In this document: positions 1 through 9,094 of the stretch, in pieces | How the letters are laid out: every line of letters begins with the position of its first letter | How positions within the stretch are numbered: position 1 is the stretch's first letter | Assembly: GCA_001632435.1 (NCBI GenBank) | Contig: KV423914.1 | Coordinates: 11,776 to 75,775 of the forward strand | Direction: 5' to 3' | Length of the DNA stretch: 64,000 nucleotides | Source: Calocera cornea HHB12733 | Taxonomy: Eukaryota > Basidiomycota > Dacrymycetes > Dacrymycetales > Dacrymycetaceae | Notes under the pieces: generated by a model | What the model saw: the letters and a program-made list of their open reading frames with translations, nothing else | Database searches by the model: none | What the model was told of the DNA's origin: nothing | Program-made: the position numbers and the translations under genes

Positions 1-396
1 GGGCAGCGGGGCCGCGGTGGGGATGGACGGGGAGAGGGCGAGCAGGGCGAGGGCCGCTTCCGCTTCCGCTTGTGCTTCCACGTCCGCCGCTCGCTGGGCG
101 GGGATGCTGCCAGTGCTCGGTGGGGCGCCGGGTGGCGTGCTGCTCTGCGGGAGAGGGGGCGGTGGGGGCCCGGCGACGGGGGACGGGCGTGTGCTGGGCG
201 AGGCCTGCGCCGGGTAGGGCACGGGCGTGTTCAGTGGCGGGAGCGGGGAGAGCGAGCTGGGCAGCGGAGGGAGCGGGGACAGCGACGTGCTGAGCGGCGG
301 GAGAGGCGGCAGCGAGGGGAGCGGCTGCGGGTGCACGTGCACGTGGGTCGGCGTGGGTGCGTCATCGTCCCCCGGGGGTGGCGATGGGGAGGGCAT
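1..396 (-). CDS. Pro/Ser-rich protein, N-terminal part (runs off the window)
   Basis: From the ATG at 396-394 the minus-strand frame stays open for 132 codons to the window edge. The visible part is low complexity: an acidic patch (DDD) near residue 10, a His/Thr stretch, then repeated Pro-Leu-Ser segments (PPLPPLSTSLSPLPPLPSS-like), and finally an Ala/Glu-rich helix-like segment around residues 105-125. No domain is visible. It could be the disordered N-terminus of a regulator. It is transcribed away from the transposon that begins about 200 bp upstream of its start. The composition is convincing as coding, with no stop in 396 nt, but the function is unknown. Confidence 0.5.
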   Translation of the reverse strand, partial: MPSPSPPPGDDDAPTPTHVHVHPQPLPSLPPLPPLSTSLSPLPPLPSSLSPLPPLNTPVPYPAQASPSTRPSPVAGPPPPPLPQSSTPPGAPPSTGSIPAQRAADVEAQAEAEAALALLALSPSIPTAAPLP

Positions 397-578
397 GGCC
401 GCGATGGCGGGACATACGAAGCAACAGAGTAGCAAAGTAGCAAAGTAGCAAAGGAGTAGCTCGGTCGTAAGCAGCAAAGGACAGCGACGTCTGCGCCCTG
501 CAAGTCACCGCTCGCCGTCTGCGCCAAAACCCACACGGAACCAGAATATGACAAAACCTGCCCCCTTCCTCGACGCGT

Positions 579-589
579 CCACGAGTCAG
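579..589. repeat. Left target-site duplication CCACGAGTCAG
   Basis: This 11-bp sequence recurs exactly at 9060-9070, just outside the right inverted repeat. Direct repeats that bracket inverted repeats are the mark of a transposon insertion. KDZ-like elements are usually credited with shorter duplications (about 8 bp), so some of the 11 matching bases may be chance or part of the ends. Confidence 0.6.
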
Positions 590-650
590 TTGACGCGAAA
601 ATGGGGCAGATCCCGCGTGGATACGGCCATGGCCGGATTCCCACAGCCAC
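590..650 (+). repeat. Left terminal inverted repeat of the large transposon
   Basis: Read inward it carries CGAAAATGGGG, then GATCCCGCG, then CATGGCCGGATTCCCACAG and CCAC. The same blocks occur in the same order on the bottom strand from 9059 down to 8974. The match is near-perfect apart from a segment of about 22 bp that is extra in the right copy. The core GGCCATGGCC is itself a perfect palindrome. Confidence 0.7.
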
Positions 651-784
651 CAGCCGGAAGCATTTGCACCCGACAACGACACCTTTCATCAGTATGCAGC
701 CCATAGATAGTAATTTATCACGTTGACTTTCATTGCTATCGGCGATAGTCGTGCCCAGCATCCACCAGTAGGGCCCAGCACCGG

Positions 785-1055
785 TTCCACTGCCATCCAG
801 AACCGCTGACTTGGAACCGGCTCACCAGACGACAGAACCGGACCAAACCGGACGTCAACACGCAGGCCGAACCAGACTTCCAGAACCGGACCAAACCGGA
901 CGTGAGAACCGGCCCAAACCGGACTTCCAGAACCGGACCGAACCGGACTTTCAGAACCGGACTCCCAGAACCGTCACAAACCGGACTTCAAGAACCGGCC
1001 TAAACCGGACTTCCAGAACCAGACAGAACCGGCTCTGCAACCGGACCAAACCGGC
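785..1055. repeat. AACCGG repeat array in the transposase leader
   Basis: Many copies of an AACCGGAC/AACCGGNN motif, often 10-15 bp apart, lie directly upstream of the transposase ATG at 1066. The array has no stop in the transposase frame from about 811 but no in-frame ATG, so I treat it as untranslated leader. It is the first of a series of such arrays across the element. Confidence 0.75.
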
Positions 1056-1065
1056 CTCCCTCAAG

Positions 1066-3582
1066 ATGTTATTGGCGGACCTACTTAATCAACTCTACCC
1101 CTATGCTGCTGCACTGGGCATGCTCCCAGTTCACTCCTTGTGGCACTTCATTGTCTTGGCACGCCATTTCCAGCCTTACATTGCTTGGAAAATGCTTCAC
1201 AACCGACGCAACCTTGAGACCCCGCCTGCTGCACTACCTCCCGCTGTACTCACACTTCTTGCTCATTCACTGGCTGTACATGAAGGCATTATTCAAGTTC
1301 TGTGGCGTCTCTTCAGTCCATCTATCTGGATTCCTGGCCGTCTTGGCAATGAGAGAACCCCTTCCCTTGTTGAAGAACTTGCACCCATTCTGGAGCACGG
1401 CGCGTCTCAAGGACTAGGTATGTATTTCATTACTTCCTTCTTTCCTTCTCCTTCTAACCCTCTGTAGGTTTTGAAGAATTCTACCCCCCCCATCGAGCTT
1501 GCAATCGTCCCACCTGTCCATGGGGTCCACCTCTTGTCAATGCACGACGACATGAAGCATCCCTCTTCACTCTTGACAAAGGCGTCGTTCCTGTTTTTGT
1601 TTCATCTCTTCAATGCAAGAGTAAGTATCAGTGCACACACTGCCTTTGGTGTCTCCCCTAATGTGTTGCTGTTTGTAGACTGTGGCTCAACTTATCATCT
1701 GAACTATTGCCGGCAGCAAGATCCCGATGGTGTGGAGAGACGACACTACTATGCTGGCCGTCCCAAGGTCCTCCAAGTTGAAACACATGTTCTCATTGAT
1801 TCAACTGTGGCCACTCTTTTCAAGGCACAAGCACTTCACTCTCAGTATGTATACTGTCCTTCCAGTGCACATCTCTTTCAGTCCCATTTATTGGACCGGA
1901 CTCCGGTTATGACCGGTTTCTGTCCGGTTTACCCCGGTTTGGACTGGGCTGTTTTCAGACTGTCAGAAACCGGCTTGGAACCGGTTGGAACCGGTTGGAA
2001 CCGGTTGGAACCAGCTGGAACCGGTTAGAACCGGTTGGAACCGGCTGGAACCGTATGGAACCGGTTGGAACCAGCCCAGCTTTCCTCTCCGCTGGGCAAG
2101 ACCACAACTGACACCCTGCAACAGTGCCAGCGCCCTAGCAATCATGCGAATCTACAATTCTGCCTTATCCAAGGAGTCTGAGCTTCCCCCCACATCCCAA
2201 CGACCAATTTCTCTGCGCAATGAGTACATTTGGGATACTTTCTACCTGGACGCCTTGCTTCAACACCACGATGAGCAACATACAACGCTTGTGCTTCTGG
2301 AGCACATTCCAGGAAATGGTCGCATTCAGAAGGATCGTCTTACTCATGCCCTAGAGGAACGAAACCGTTTCATGGAAGGCACTGGTCAGGAATACTATGC
2401 TCATGCCTGTGACGGATGTGTCAGAGTTACCGAGAATGATGGCCACTTCAGTTAGTCTTCACACCCTCTTCTTCAAGTCCACAGTATCTGACAGTATTCA
2501 CAGCCACAATACATGCAGCAATAACCGATGGTGTTGCTGTTGGGCGCCCTTGCTGTGGAGTTCACAACTGTCACCAGCCACTACCATCCATCAAAGCTCG
2601 CTTTTGTAATCAACATCAGAGTCGTGCTGGGATCTGCTCCATACAAGAGTGCAACAACCCTGTCCGCCCCAGTACCCTGACATGCCACATTCCAGAACAC
2701 ATGGAGGCAGAGCATGCTCACCAGGAAAAGGGCAAATCTATGTTTACTCTGGCTCGCCGACTGCTGAAGCATGTGTCCATTGACCCGGTTGGAACCGGCC
2801 TACCCGGTTCTACAACCGGTCCTGAAACCGGATCCGGTTCTACAACCGAACTCGGTTCTGCAACCGGTCTAAACCGGCCTCAAACCGGAGAAGGTTTTGA
2901 AAGCCTAGCTGAACTGATTGCCAATGAAGATTCAAGCTGTGACAACAAGAGTCCTGAAGGTAATCGGAGAGCCAAGGCACGATTTGGTCGATCTTGGACT
3001 CACAATGAGCAACTTATTGTCCGCCCATGTGGAGTCATTGTTGCTCGGGCTACCTTCTATGGTGCTGAGGCAATATCCTCTGTTGCAGTGCGTTCAAGCG
3101 GACTTCAATGCTGTTATATTTACTGATATGATGACATCTGATAGGACATGCTCAGGGCTGTCTTTCCAACACTTAATTCCGTGCCCGACATTCTCTTCTA
3201 TGACAACAACTGCCATCTCCGTCGCCATCTTCATGCACACAATGATACCCACTTCACCAATATGGGCCTCCCAGTCGACATCTTCCACTACAAAACAAAG
3301 CACAGTGAGAAGGATGAGTATTGTGGACAGCACTGCAATCCCCTGTTGTTCCCAGACATCTATGATGTGAAGACAAAGACTTGGTTCTTCAACTCTTCTG
3401 CAGCAGAGCAAACCAATGTCTGGTTCAACGGCTATCACAGCATTGTTCACGACATGATGGGCCCTCGGTTTGATTTCTTCCTTGATGAAATGATCAAAGA
3501 ACGAAATCGTTTTTTGGTTGCTTCCCTTGAGAAGGAGGGTAAGAATCCGCATCTAATCCCCACTGAATGGCTTTTTCAATAG
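1066..3582 (+). CDS. CxC5/CxC6 cysteine-cluster protein of KDZ-type transposons (probable transposase)
   Basis: Exons 1066-1417, 1468-1620, 1679-1844, 2125-2450, about 2495-3087 and 3145-3582 join in frame to about 675 aa. The fifth exon could also start at 2504. Visible landmarks in order: a CxC5-like Cys cluster (YPPHRACNRPTCPWG, then CGSTYH...YC); a CxC6-like cluster (DGVAVGRPCCGVHNC, FCNQH, CSIQECNNP, TCHIPEH); and a C-terminal region with FYDNNCH, a spaced His/Cys set ending CGQHCNP, and SAAEQTN. These resemble fungal proteins annotated as associated with KDZ transposases. The acidic residues of the last region may form an RNase-H-like active site, which is inference. The intron at 1845-2124 is filled with AACCGG repeats. 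Exon 5 contains a repeat-derived Gly/Ser/Thr linker encoded at 2785-2895. Confidence 0.75.
1895..2085. repeat. Tandem GGAACCGGTT array inside a transposase intron
   Basis: The densest array in the element: near-perfect 10-bp units GGAACCGGTT run head to tail at about 1975-2075, with looser copies upstream. Each unit holds the palindrome AACCGGTT, so copies face the same side of the helix about once per turn. The array lies inside the intron at 1845-2124. Confidence 0.85.
2785..2895. repeat. AACCGG array that is translated as part of the transposase
   Basis: About ten CCGG-containing units lie in an exon and keep the frame open. They encode a Gly/Thr/Ser/Pro-rich spacer between the CxC6 cluster and the C-terminal domain. 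The same motif in an intron 0.7 kb upstream shows that the repeat is tolerated as exon or intron. Confidence 0.75.
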
Positions 3583-4040
3583 TTATTGAAGTACAGTAGG
3601 TTCCATACCTTTAACAAATAACAAGTCTACACGAGAACCTCAGCTTTGCTGCCCCGGTTACAGCCAGTTTATCAACCGGCTGAGGAACCGGCGCTGCACT
3701 AGCCGGCCGTGCCACCGGTTTCAAAACCGCTTACAACCGCACTTAACCGGTGCTGCACTAGCCGGCCGTGCCACCGGTTTCAAAACCGGCTACAACCGGA
3801 CTCAACCGCTGCTGCACTAGCCGGCTGTGGCACCAGTTTCAAAACCGGATGCACACGGACACAACCGGGGTCATCCTGTTCCGTTTCTATTGTCAGGGAT
3901 GTGTAACCCTGGTGGAAGCAATAACTGTATAGGCATGTCTCAATGAGGAAAACGCACGTCCCAATTGGGGAATTTGCGTGGTGGTGTCAAACCTCCCTCA
4001 TCTCACTATCCGACCTTCCAACAACAACGTGGTCTTGACT
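3583..4040. other. Intergenic gap with a 59-bp minisatellite
   Basis: Between the transposase and the GRF gene. It contains a 59-bp unit repeated three times (3686-3744, 3745-3803, 3804-3862), each with CTGCACTAGCCGG, a CACCGGTTTCAAAACCGG-like core and further CCGG motifs. No gene is seen here; a short frame at 3709-3906 merely translates the repeat. Confidence 0.7.
3686..3862. repeat. 59-bp tandem repeat, three copies
   Basis: Copies 1 and 2 are almost identical, and copy 3 is more diverged (GGCTGTGGCACCAG instead of GGCCGTGCCACCGG). The unit itself is built from AACCGG motifs, so it is a higher-order form of the element-wide repeat. Confidence 0.8.
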
Positions 4041-6118
4041 ATGGCATCACCAGGGCTACATGCTCTGCTACTGGAGGGTGTGAAGCAGTACTATGAAAGT
4101 CGGGCATACACTCCCATTGCCACGGTTGCAGCCTGGAACTGTGCAACTTGTCACCACAAGCATATCCCCGTGACTCTCAGCATGAGTCACAAGAACTGGG
4201 GTAGGCTGTACACAAAGGTGATATTCTTAAACACAACTCAAGGTATCATGAGTGCCTAACCACCCTTTTCACAGTGTCCCTTGGAGCACTTCTTCTACTG
4301 GATCGGACCGGAGATGCCTCCAGAGGATCAAGAAAGCTTCCAAAGGATTTATCTCTCTGGGGCAGAGGATCTTCCTCGGGGTGTGGTGTTGGGATCCCCT
4401 ACATCTACTCTACCAACACTGGCTGGCTTTCTGCCTGGCATGAATGCCATGCACACGCCCCCAGAAGTGTTCACGGCGTCTCAACCAATGTCCAACCCAG
4501 CTGAAATGGGTCCTGATGGTCCTCAGCACACTGACAGCAAGTGTGTCAAGTGCAAGAGGGTTCGCTACCACAAGCAATGCTCACAACTCATGTGCAAGAA
4601 GTGCTGCTTTCGCACAGGACATGGGCTTGGAGTCGCTGGTCCTGAGGCCGGTTCTAGATCCGGTTCTAGAACCGGTTCTCAAACCGGCCTATTCCGGGCA
4701 CGCCTCTGTCCTGCCCATGGTGGCAGCAGCAAAGGTAAGCCTACCAAATTACTGAGGAATCCAATGTGACCATTGACACGTTGGGATACTTGTAGTGTAT
4801 TCACCAGAGCCAGAGGGGTCTCCTACCATCCGGCGTCTTGATGAAAGCCACACAAGCATTGCAACCTTGCTCGCGCAAGCCTCTGAAGCATCAACCCCAA
4901 CAATGAGAGACATGCCACCGGTCCAGAGCAAACATGAATCCATTACCCCAACACCACTTCGGTATGGGAAGGCAATGCCAGCAAGTTGGGGGAAGTCCTA
5001 CACAGAGTCACGTCAGACACATCTTCAGCATACCGAGACCCAACGCGAAGACCGCAAGCGGGCTATCACAATATCAAGTCTGTTCTCTGTTGTCATTCTG
5101 AGCATGGTATGTGTCTCAAAGATCCACATTGTGTTGCTGCCTTTCCCCCAAGTTCACGTTCCTAGAATTGGGCCGGTTCCAGTCTCGGTTCTAGAACCGG
5201 CTGTACCGTGTTAGCCGGTTCTACAGCCGGTTCTTGTAGGCGGCACTGCATGACAATGTTGGGCCGGTTTGAGAACCGGTCAAGGCCGGTTCTCAAACCG
5301 GCTGTGTCGTATACTGCTTCAACGACTGCCTCTAATCAGGATTCTTTTAGAAGGAGGAACCCATTGTCTTTCCAGGGCTTGTAGCCCACAGTGGACCCCA
5401 AGGCCTTTCCACAGAAGTTCTTCAATGGCCAGCCGCTGTCCGCCAGTCAATCTCTACATTGTTGGAAGTTACCATGACCGGCGATAATTGGACTATACCT
5501 ATTCTGGACAAAGATCTTATTCAATGGGTACGCCTAGGTCCTGGACAGCAGCTCCAAGTCAAGAAAGACGAACGAATTGTCATCAAAACAAGTGATGTCA
5601 ACAAGAACTCTCCTCAGATTGAAGAGGAGCTTCAGCACTACCGGAAGCTCACTGGACAACAAGCATTTCAGCGCAAGCGAACATCTCCAGCCAGCAGCCC
5701 AACAAGAGATACCATCCTTCCTCTTCCCAAAACGCCAAAGAGATCCCACCATGCAATGGACCCAGCTGCATCACCAGACATTGTTGTCATCTCCCCGCTT
5801 GAATTCAAGACTACAAAGCAGGACAATTGGGCAAGTGCTCAACAATTTGGAGTCATGTCAGCACGTCTGGATCTCTACTTGAGTGAACTGCAGAAGCACC
5901 CCAAGAAACAACGGATGGCATTCCAGGCCGCGTTCCCAGCGGACCTAAAGTATGCTTCACGTACTGTTTCACGGTGGGCTAAGATATACAGTGACTGCAA
6001 CCCAACACTCTTGAAAGAATGGAAGGAAGACCACCAGACCCAGCTCTGGCCTCAGTTTGTTGCAGCTACAAAGGGCAAAGGCAAGGCAACAAAGAGCCTT
6101 CCAATGGCCGACCTGTAG
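4041..6118 (+). CDS. GRF zinc-finger accessory protein of the transposon
   Basis: Exons 4041-4217, 4275-4734, 4796-5106 and 5351-6118 join in frame to 571 aa. Residues about 32-70 form a GRF-type zinc finger: CATC, then WGRLY, then C (split by intron 1) and FFYW. A second cluster at about 150-200 reads CVKCKRVRYHKQC, CKKCC, CPAHGG, and is interrupted by a repeat-encoded Gly/Ser spacer. The C-terminal half has Ser/Pro-rich segments and a Lys-rich end but no domain I recognise. GRF fingers bind single-stranded nucleic acid in other proteins; a helper role in transposition is inference. Intron 5107-5350 (244 nt) is long for this window because it is loaded with AACCGG repeats. The gene lies downstream of the transposase and convergent with the Cys-cluster gene. 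Confidence 0.65.
5165..5300. repeat. CCGG repeat array inside the GRF gene intron
   Basis: Several GGCCGGTT / GAACCGG copies in both orientations lie within the intron 5107-5350. The intron has a GTATGT donor and a CTTTTAG acceptor, and the flanking exons join in phase 0. Confidence 0.75.
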
Positions 6119-6179
6119 GTCCGGTTCACACCGGTTCCAACCCCGGTTTCAAGTGTGGGTCCGGTTCAACCCAGTTCCA

Positions 6180-6900
6180 ACTCCGGTTTCACAACCGGTT
6201 ATAGATTGCGGGTTGTCATGTTGGGGGACAGAGGGGCACGCAGAATGAATCCCAGGTGATTATTGTAATGGTAGCTAGCTGCTGGTGATATAAAAAGTGT
6301 GAAAACCCAAACCACATTATATGCTGGGCCTTCTGCATGTGTGCATGGATGTGCTCCGGTTCAATCCGGTTCTGTATCCGGTTCCCCCGGTTTGGCCTGC
6401 ACGATTCAAACACACAAGTCCAAACCGGAGCAAGAACCGGTCAGAACCGGCCTAAACCGGCTTCACCTTTGTCATGGCATTGAGCTGCCTGTTGGGGCCA
6501 TCAGGCTAGCCCCCAGATACCCCACAATGCCAAGGATCCTTCTGAGGCATTGTGGGGTATCTGGTAGCTAGCCTGATGGCCCCAGCAGGCAGCTCGATGC
6601 CACGACAAAGGTGAAGCCGGTTTAAGCCGGTTCTGACCGGTTCTTGCTCCGGTTTGGACTTAGGCGTTTGAACTGTGCAGGCCAAACCGGGGGAACCGGA
6701 CGTAGAACCGGCTTGAACCGAGGGGGCGTTTTCAATATGGATCAGACCATTCCTTTCATTCATTCTTCACACCTTTTCAGCTTTTTTCACACATTTTATT
6801 CAGCCACCGCTAGCTACCGTTACATGTATCACCTGAGCTTCATTCTACGTGCTCCTCTGTCCCCCATCGTGACCAACCGCTCATAACCGGCTTCAACCGG
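6180..6900. repeat. Large palindrome between two convergent genes
   Basis: The core arms 6354-6531 and 6546-6724 are inverted copies (about 90% by eye) around a 14-nt spacer. Outer parts also match: around 6205-6285 and 6790-6875 share GGGGGACAGAGG, AGAATGAA, CAGGTGAT and GGTAGCTAGC in inverted orientation. The arms therefore reach almost from the stop codon of the GRF gene (6118) to the stop codon of the minus-strand gene (6904). Short frames on the two arms encode near-identical peptides only because the arms mirror each other. Confidence 0.85.
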
Positions 6901-6903
6901 GCA

Positions 6904-8643
6904 CTACTCCTCCTCTCCCTCAGCATCCTCATCATTGTCCTCCTCTTCGTTGCCCTCCGCATCGCCGGTCTCCTCATAGTCGCTGTCGTCGTCGTCGTCA
7001 TCGTCCTCGTCCTCGTCCTCGTTGCCGCCAAACTGCGCGTTTTCCTGGCACAGGTACTCGGCGATCACGGCAGCACGATGCTCCGCTGCAATGTTGCCCG
7101 TTTTGAGGGTGATGTTGCCCGTGTTCAACGGGCCAGTAAGGATCTGTCCCACGTTGTAGGGACGGCGGGCGTCGCGCATCGACATCCAGGCTTGCATCTG
7201 CCGGATATTCCACTGTGCCGCACCGAGTGCCTCCATGCCGATCTGCATCTGGGCTTCAATGAGCACCAGCGTGCAATCTAAACCAGTGTCAGAACCGGCC
7301 AGACCCGGAGGGAACCGGACTACTCACGAGGAGATGCTTCAGACTCGTGGAAGCGCAGTGCGTTCCCCCGGTCTGTCGGGTCCAAGATCATCCAACCCAT
7401 ATTACGGGTCACCTGAGACGATGCGGGACCGGCCTGAGCCATGGACGAAGCTGCAGCACAATTCTTGCCGATTTTGTGCCCAGAGCGTCCGTCTGCAAGT
7501 TGGTTAGTGGGAACCGGAGCAAGAACCGGTCAAAACCGGTCAAAACCGGACTAGGCTAACCTTTGACCGAAAGATTGCATGGCCCTTTCCGATTGGAACA
7601 GTGCCAGCACCCATTGACGCCCGGCGCATTGCGCACAAAGCAGCACAGCTTTCTGGCCTGACAGTAGTTACACTGTGATTCATTGTCAGTGAAATCCAGA
7701 TGGAATATCAGATGTCAACATACCTTGGGATTGCAGTCCCTGCGGTCCCTCTCACAAATCCGGCAGCTTCGCGCCTGTCGGTTTCTTGATGCCAGGCTCA
7801 ACCATCTCGCTGATCTCATTGTCAGAGGACTCTTCCGGCTCTTGATCACTTGGAACCTTGGGTGGTGGGCATCAGTGAGAACTGGAGCGGGAACCGGAGC
7901 AATCCGGGGTAAACCGCTTACCGGGTCGTCATCACTGACAATAGCAGTGGCAGCGGGCGTGGAAACGGCCGTGCCACCGGTAGCCTTGCTCTTTGCCGTA
8001 GCACTGGCGGTGGTAGTGCGCTTGGAGCGCGGCTCAGCAGCTGGGGGACCAGGGGGAGGACCAGGGGGAGGGACAGAGCGGCGAGGGGTGTGCCGTTCAG
8101 AGGGGGGAGGCGCGGGAGTGGACCCAGGTTTGTGCCAGGGTGCAATATCGAAGGTATCCCCGTACGTGGGGACGCCCCTGACCTTGCCCGTGAAGCCTCT
8201 GGGCGCCTGCAAAGATACTTAGTACGTTTGACAGAACCGGCCCAAGAACCGGAGTAAACCGGACTGAACCGGCGGCGTACCTTGTCCTGCAGGTCCTTCC
8301 ACACCTGCTGCGTCACTGGGCCACCAAACTCGATGTAGTCCCTCGTCAGGCTCTTGAATGCCGCGGGGAAGTCTTTGGCAATCTTAACGAGGGCGACCTA
8401 GGAACAGTGTTAGCTGTGGTAGGGAAGGGTGGTTAGTTAGCTTACCCTGTATGCCCCAACATCATCCTCCTGGTTCTCCCAGCCGTTGGCGAGATCCTGA
8501 CGGGTCGGCTTGAACGTCTCCAGCCCTTCCATCGCATTGGCTAGCGCTGTGCCATACTCGGTGTCGGCGGTTTCGGAACCGGTTCCAGAACCGGTCCTAG
8601 CCGGTTTCTTGCCTTTCGTGTCTTTCTTCGTCCTAGGCGGCAT
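6904..8643 (-). CDS. Cys-cluster protein with acidic C-terminus (transposon cargo)
   Basis: Exons, in order of transcription: 8643-8446, 8397-8281, 8206-7724, 7672-7561, 7492-7328, 7253-6904. They join in frame to 474 aa. After a basic N-terminus and a Pro/Ser/Thr-rich stretch comes a Cys cluster at about 250-300: CRICERDRRDC, CNYCQARKLCC, then CWHCSNRKGPC, split by the intron 7673-7723. The last exon ends in a run of Asp/Glu of about 45 residues. Similar C-x2-C...C-x2-C clusters are common in mushroom genomes and may bind zinc; no function is known to me. Introns 8207-8280, 7493-7560 and 7254-7327 contain AACCGG repeats, whereas introns 8398-8445 and 7673-7723 do not. A possible extra intron at about 7846-7919 is rejected because the Cys cluster needs the read-through frame. 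Confidence 0.65.
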
Positions 8644-8973
8644 TGGAAAGTTCAGCAAGGAGATCGAAGGTTGACAGTGAGGAAGGGGATAAAGTCGACC
8701 AGGGACAGGGTGCCAGCGATGCGCACGATGTTGGATAGACCCCCAACGCGATGAGTCCCAGAACCGGTCTCAGAACCGGGCTGTGCAAGGGGGCGTGGCC
8801 TACACGTGCCCGGTTTCAAGAACCGGACCGTAGAACCGGACCGAACCGGACAGAACCGGCTGTGTGGTCTGCGGCCCCTAACACGGGCCCAATTACGCGA
8901 CAGAAGCGGGCACGGAAGTATTATTTCTATTATAATTAGACTACCTATTAGCTAACTACTATTACCTAAACTA
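8644..8973. other. Upstream region of the Cys-cluster gene, right end of the transposon
   Basis: No gene is seen. It contains AACCGG copies at about 8755-8860, then an AT-rich stretch at about 8910-8970 that is unusual for this GC-rich element and could hold the minus-strand promoter. Confidence 0.5.
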
Positions 8974-9059
8974 GTGGCTGTGGGAATCCGGCCATGGATA
9001 CGGCCATGGCCGGATTCTGCCCTATTAACGCGGGATCATCCCCATTTTCGTCTGTTCTC
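8974..9059 (-). repeat. Right terminal inverted repeat of the large transposon
   Basis: Inverted match to 590-650. It is about 22 bp longer because it contains the palindromic GGCCATGGCC segment twice in opposite orientation (around 8986-9016), as if part of the repeat had been inverted and duplicated. Confidence 0.7.
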
Positions 9060-9070
9060 CCACGAGTCAG
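9060..9070. repeat. Right target-site duplication CCACGAGTCAG
   Basis: Exact direct copy of 579-589, immediately outside the right terminal inverted repeat. The following base differs (G here, T at the left), which limits the match to 11 bp. Confidence 0.6.
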
Positions 9071-9094
9071 GACTCTCGCGGACGTCTATCGCAA

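Larger units (their letters stand above)
590..9059. mobile_element. Complete KDZ-associated (CxC5/CxC6) DNA transposon, about 8.5 kb
   Basis: The element is bounded by terminal inverted repeats at 590-650 and 8974-9059, and outside these by the direct repeat CCACGAGTCAG at 579-589 and 9060-9070. It holds a transposase-like gene and a GRF zinc-finger gene on the plus strand and a Cys-cluster gene on the minus strand. AACCGG-type repeats are dense from about 785 to 8860 and almost absent from the flanks. All three genes can be modelled with open, spliced frames, so the copy may be intact. CxC5/CxC6 cysteine clusters are known from fungal KDZ-type transposons; treating the three genes and the repeats as one unit is my inference from the boundaries. 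Confidence 0.75.

Noticed and set aside
231..761. Minus-strand frame of 176 codons
   Set aside because: It crosses the left end of the transposon and both sides of its direct repeat, and its composition is unlike a real protein. The shorter frame from 396 into the edge fits better.
785..2085. AACCGG arrays as a CRISPR-like array
   Set aside because: Units are 10-15 bp, palindromic, in both orientations and without unique spacers; the host is a eukaryote.
6299..6763. Two similar open frames of about 85-90 codons on opposite strands
   Set aside because: They are translations of the two arms of the palindrome and have no other support.
7846..7919. Extra intron in the Cys-cluster gene (GTAAGC donor)
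   Set aside because: Splicing there to CCCAAG gives an acidic exon but ends in a stop and puts the first Cys pair out of frame; read-through keeps all Cys motifs in frame.
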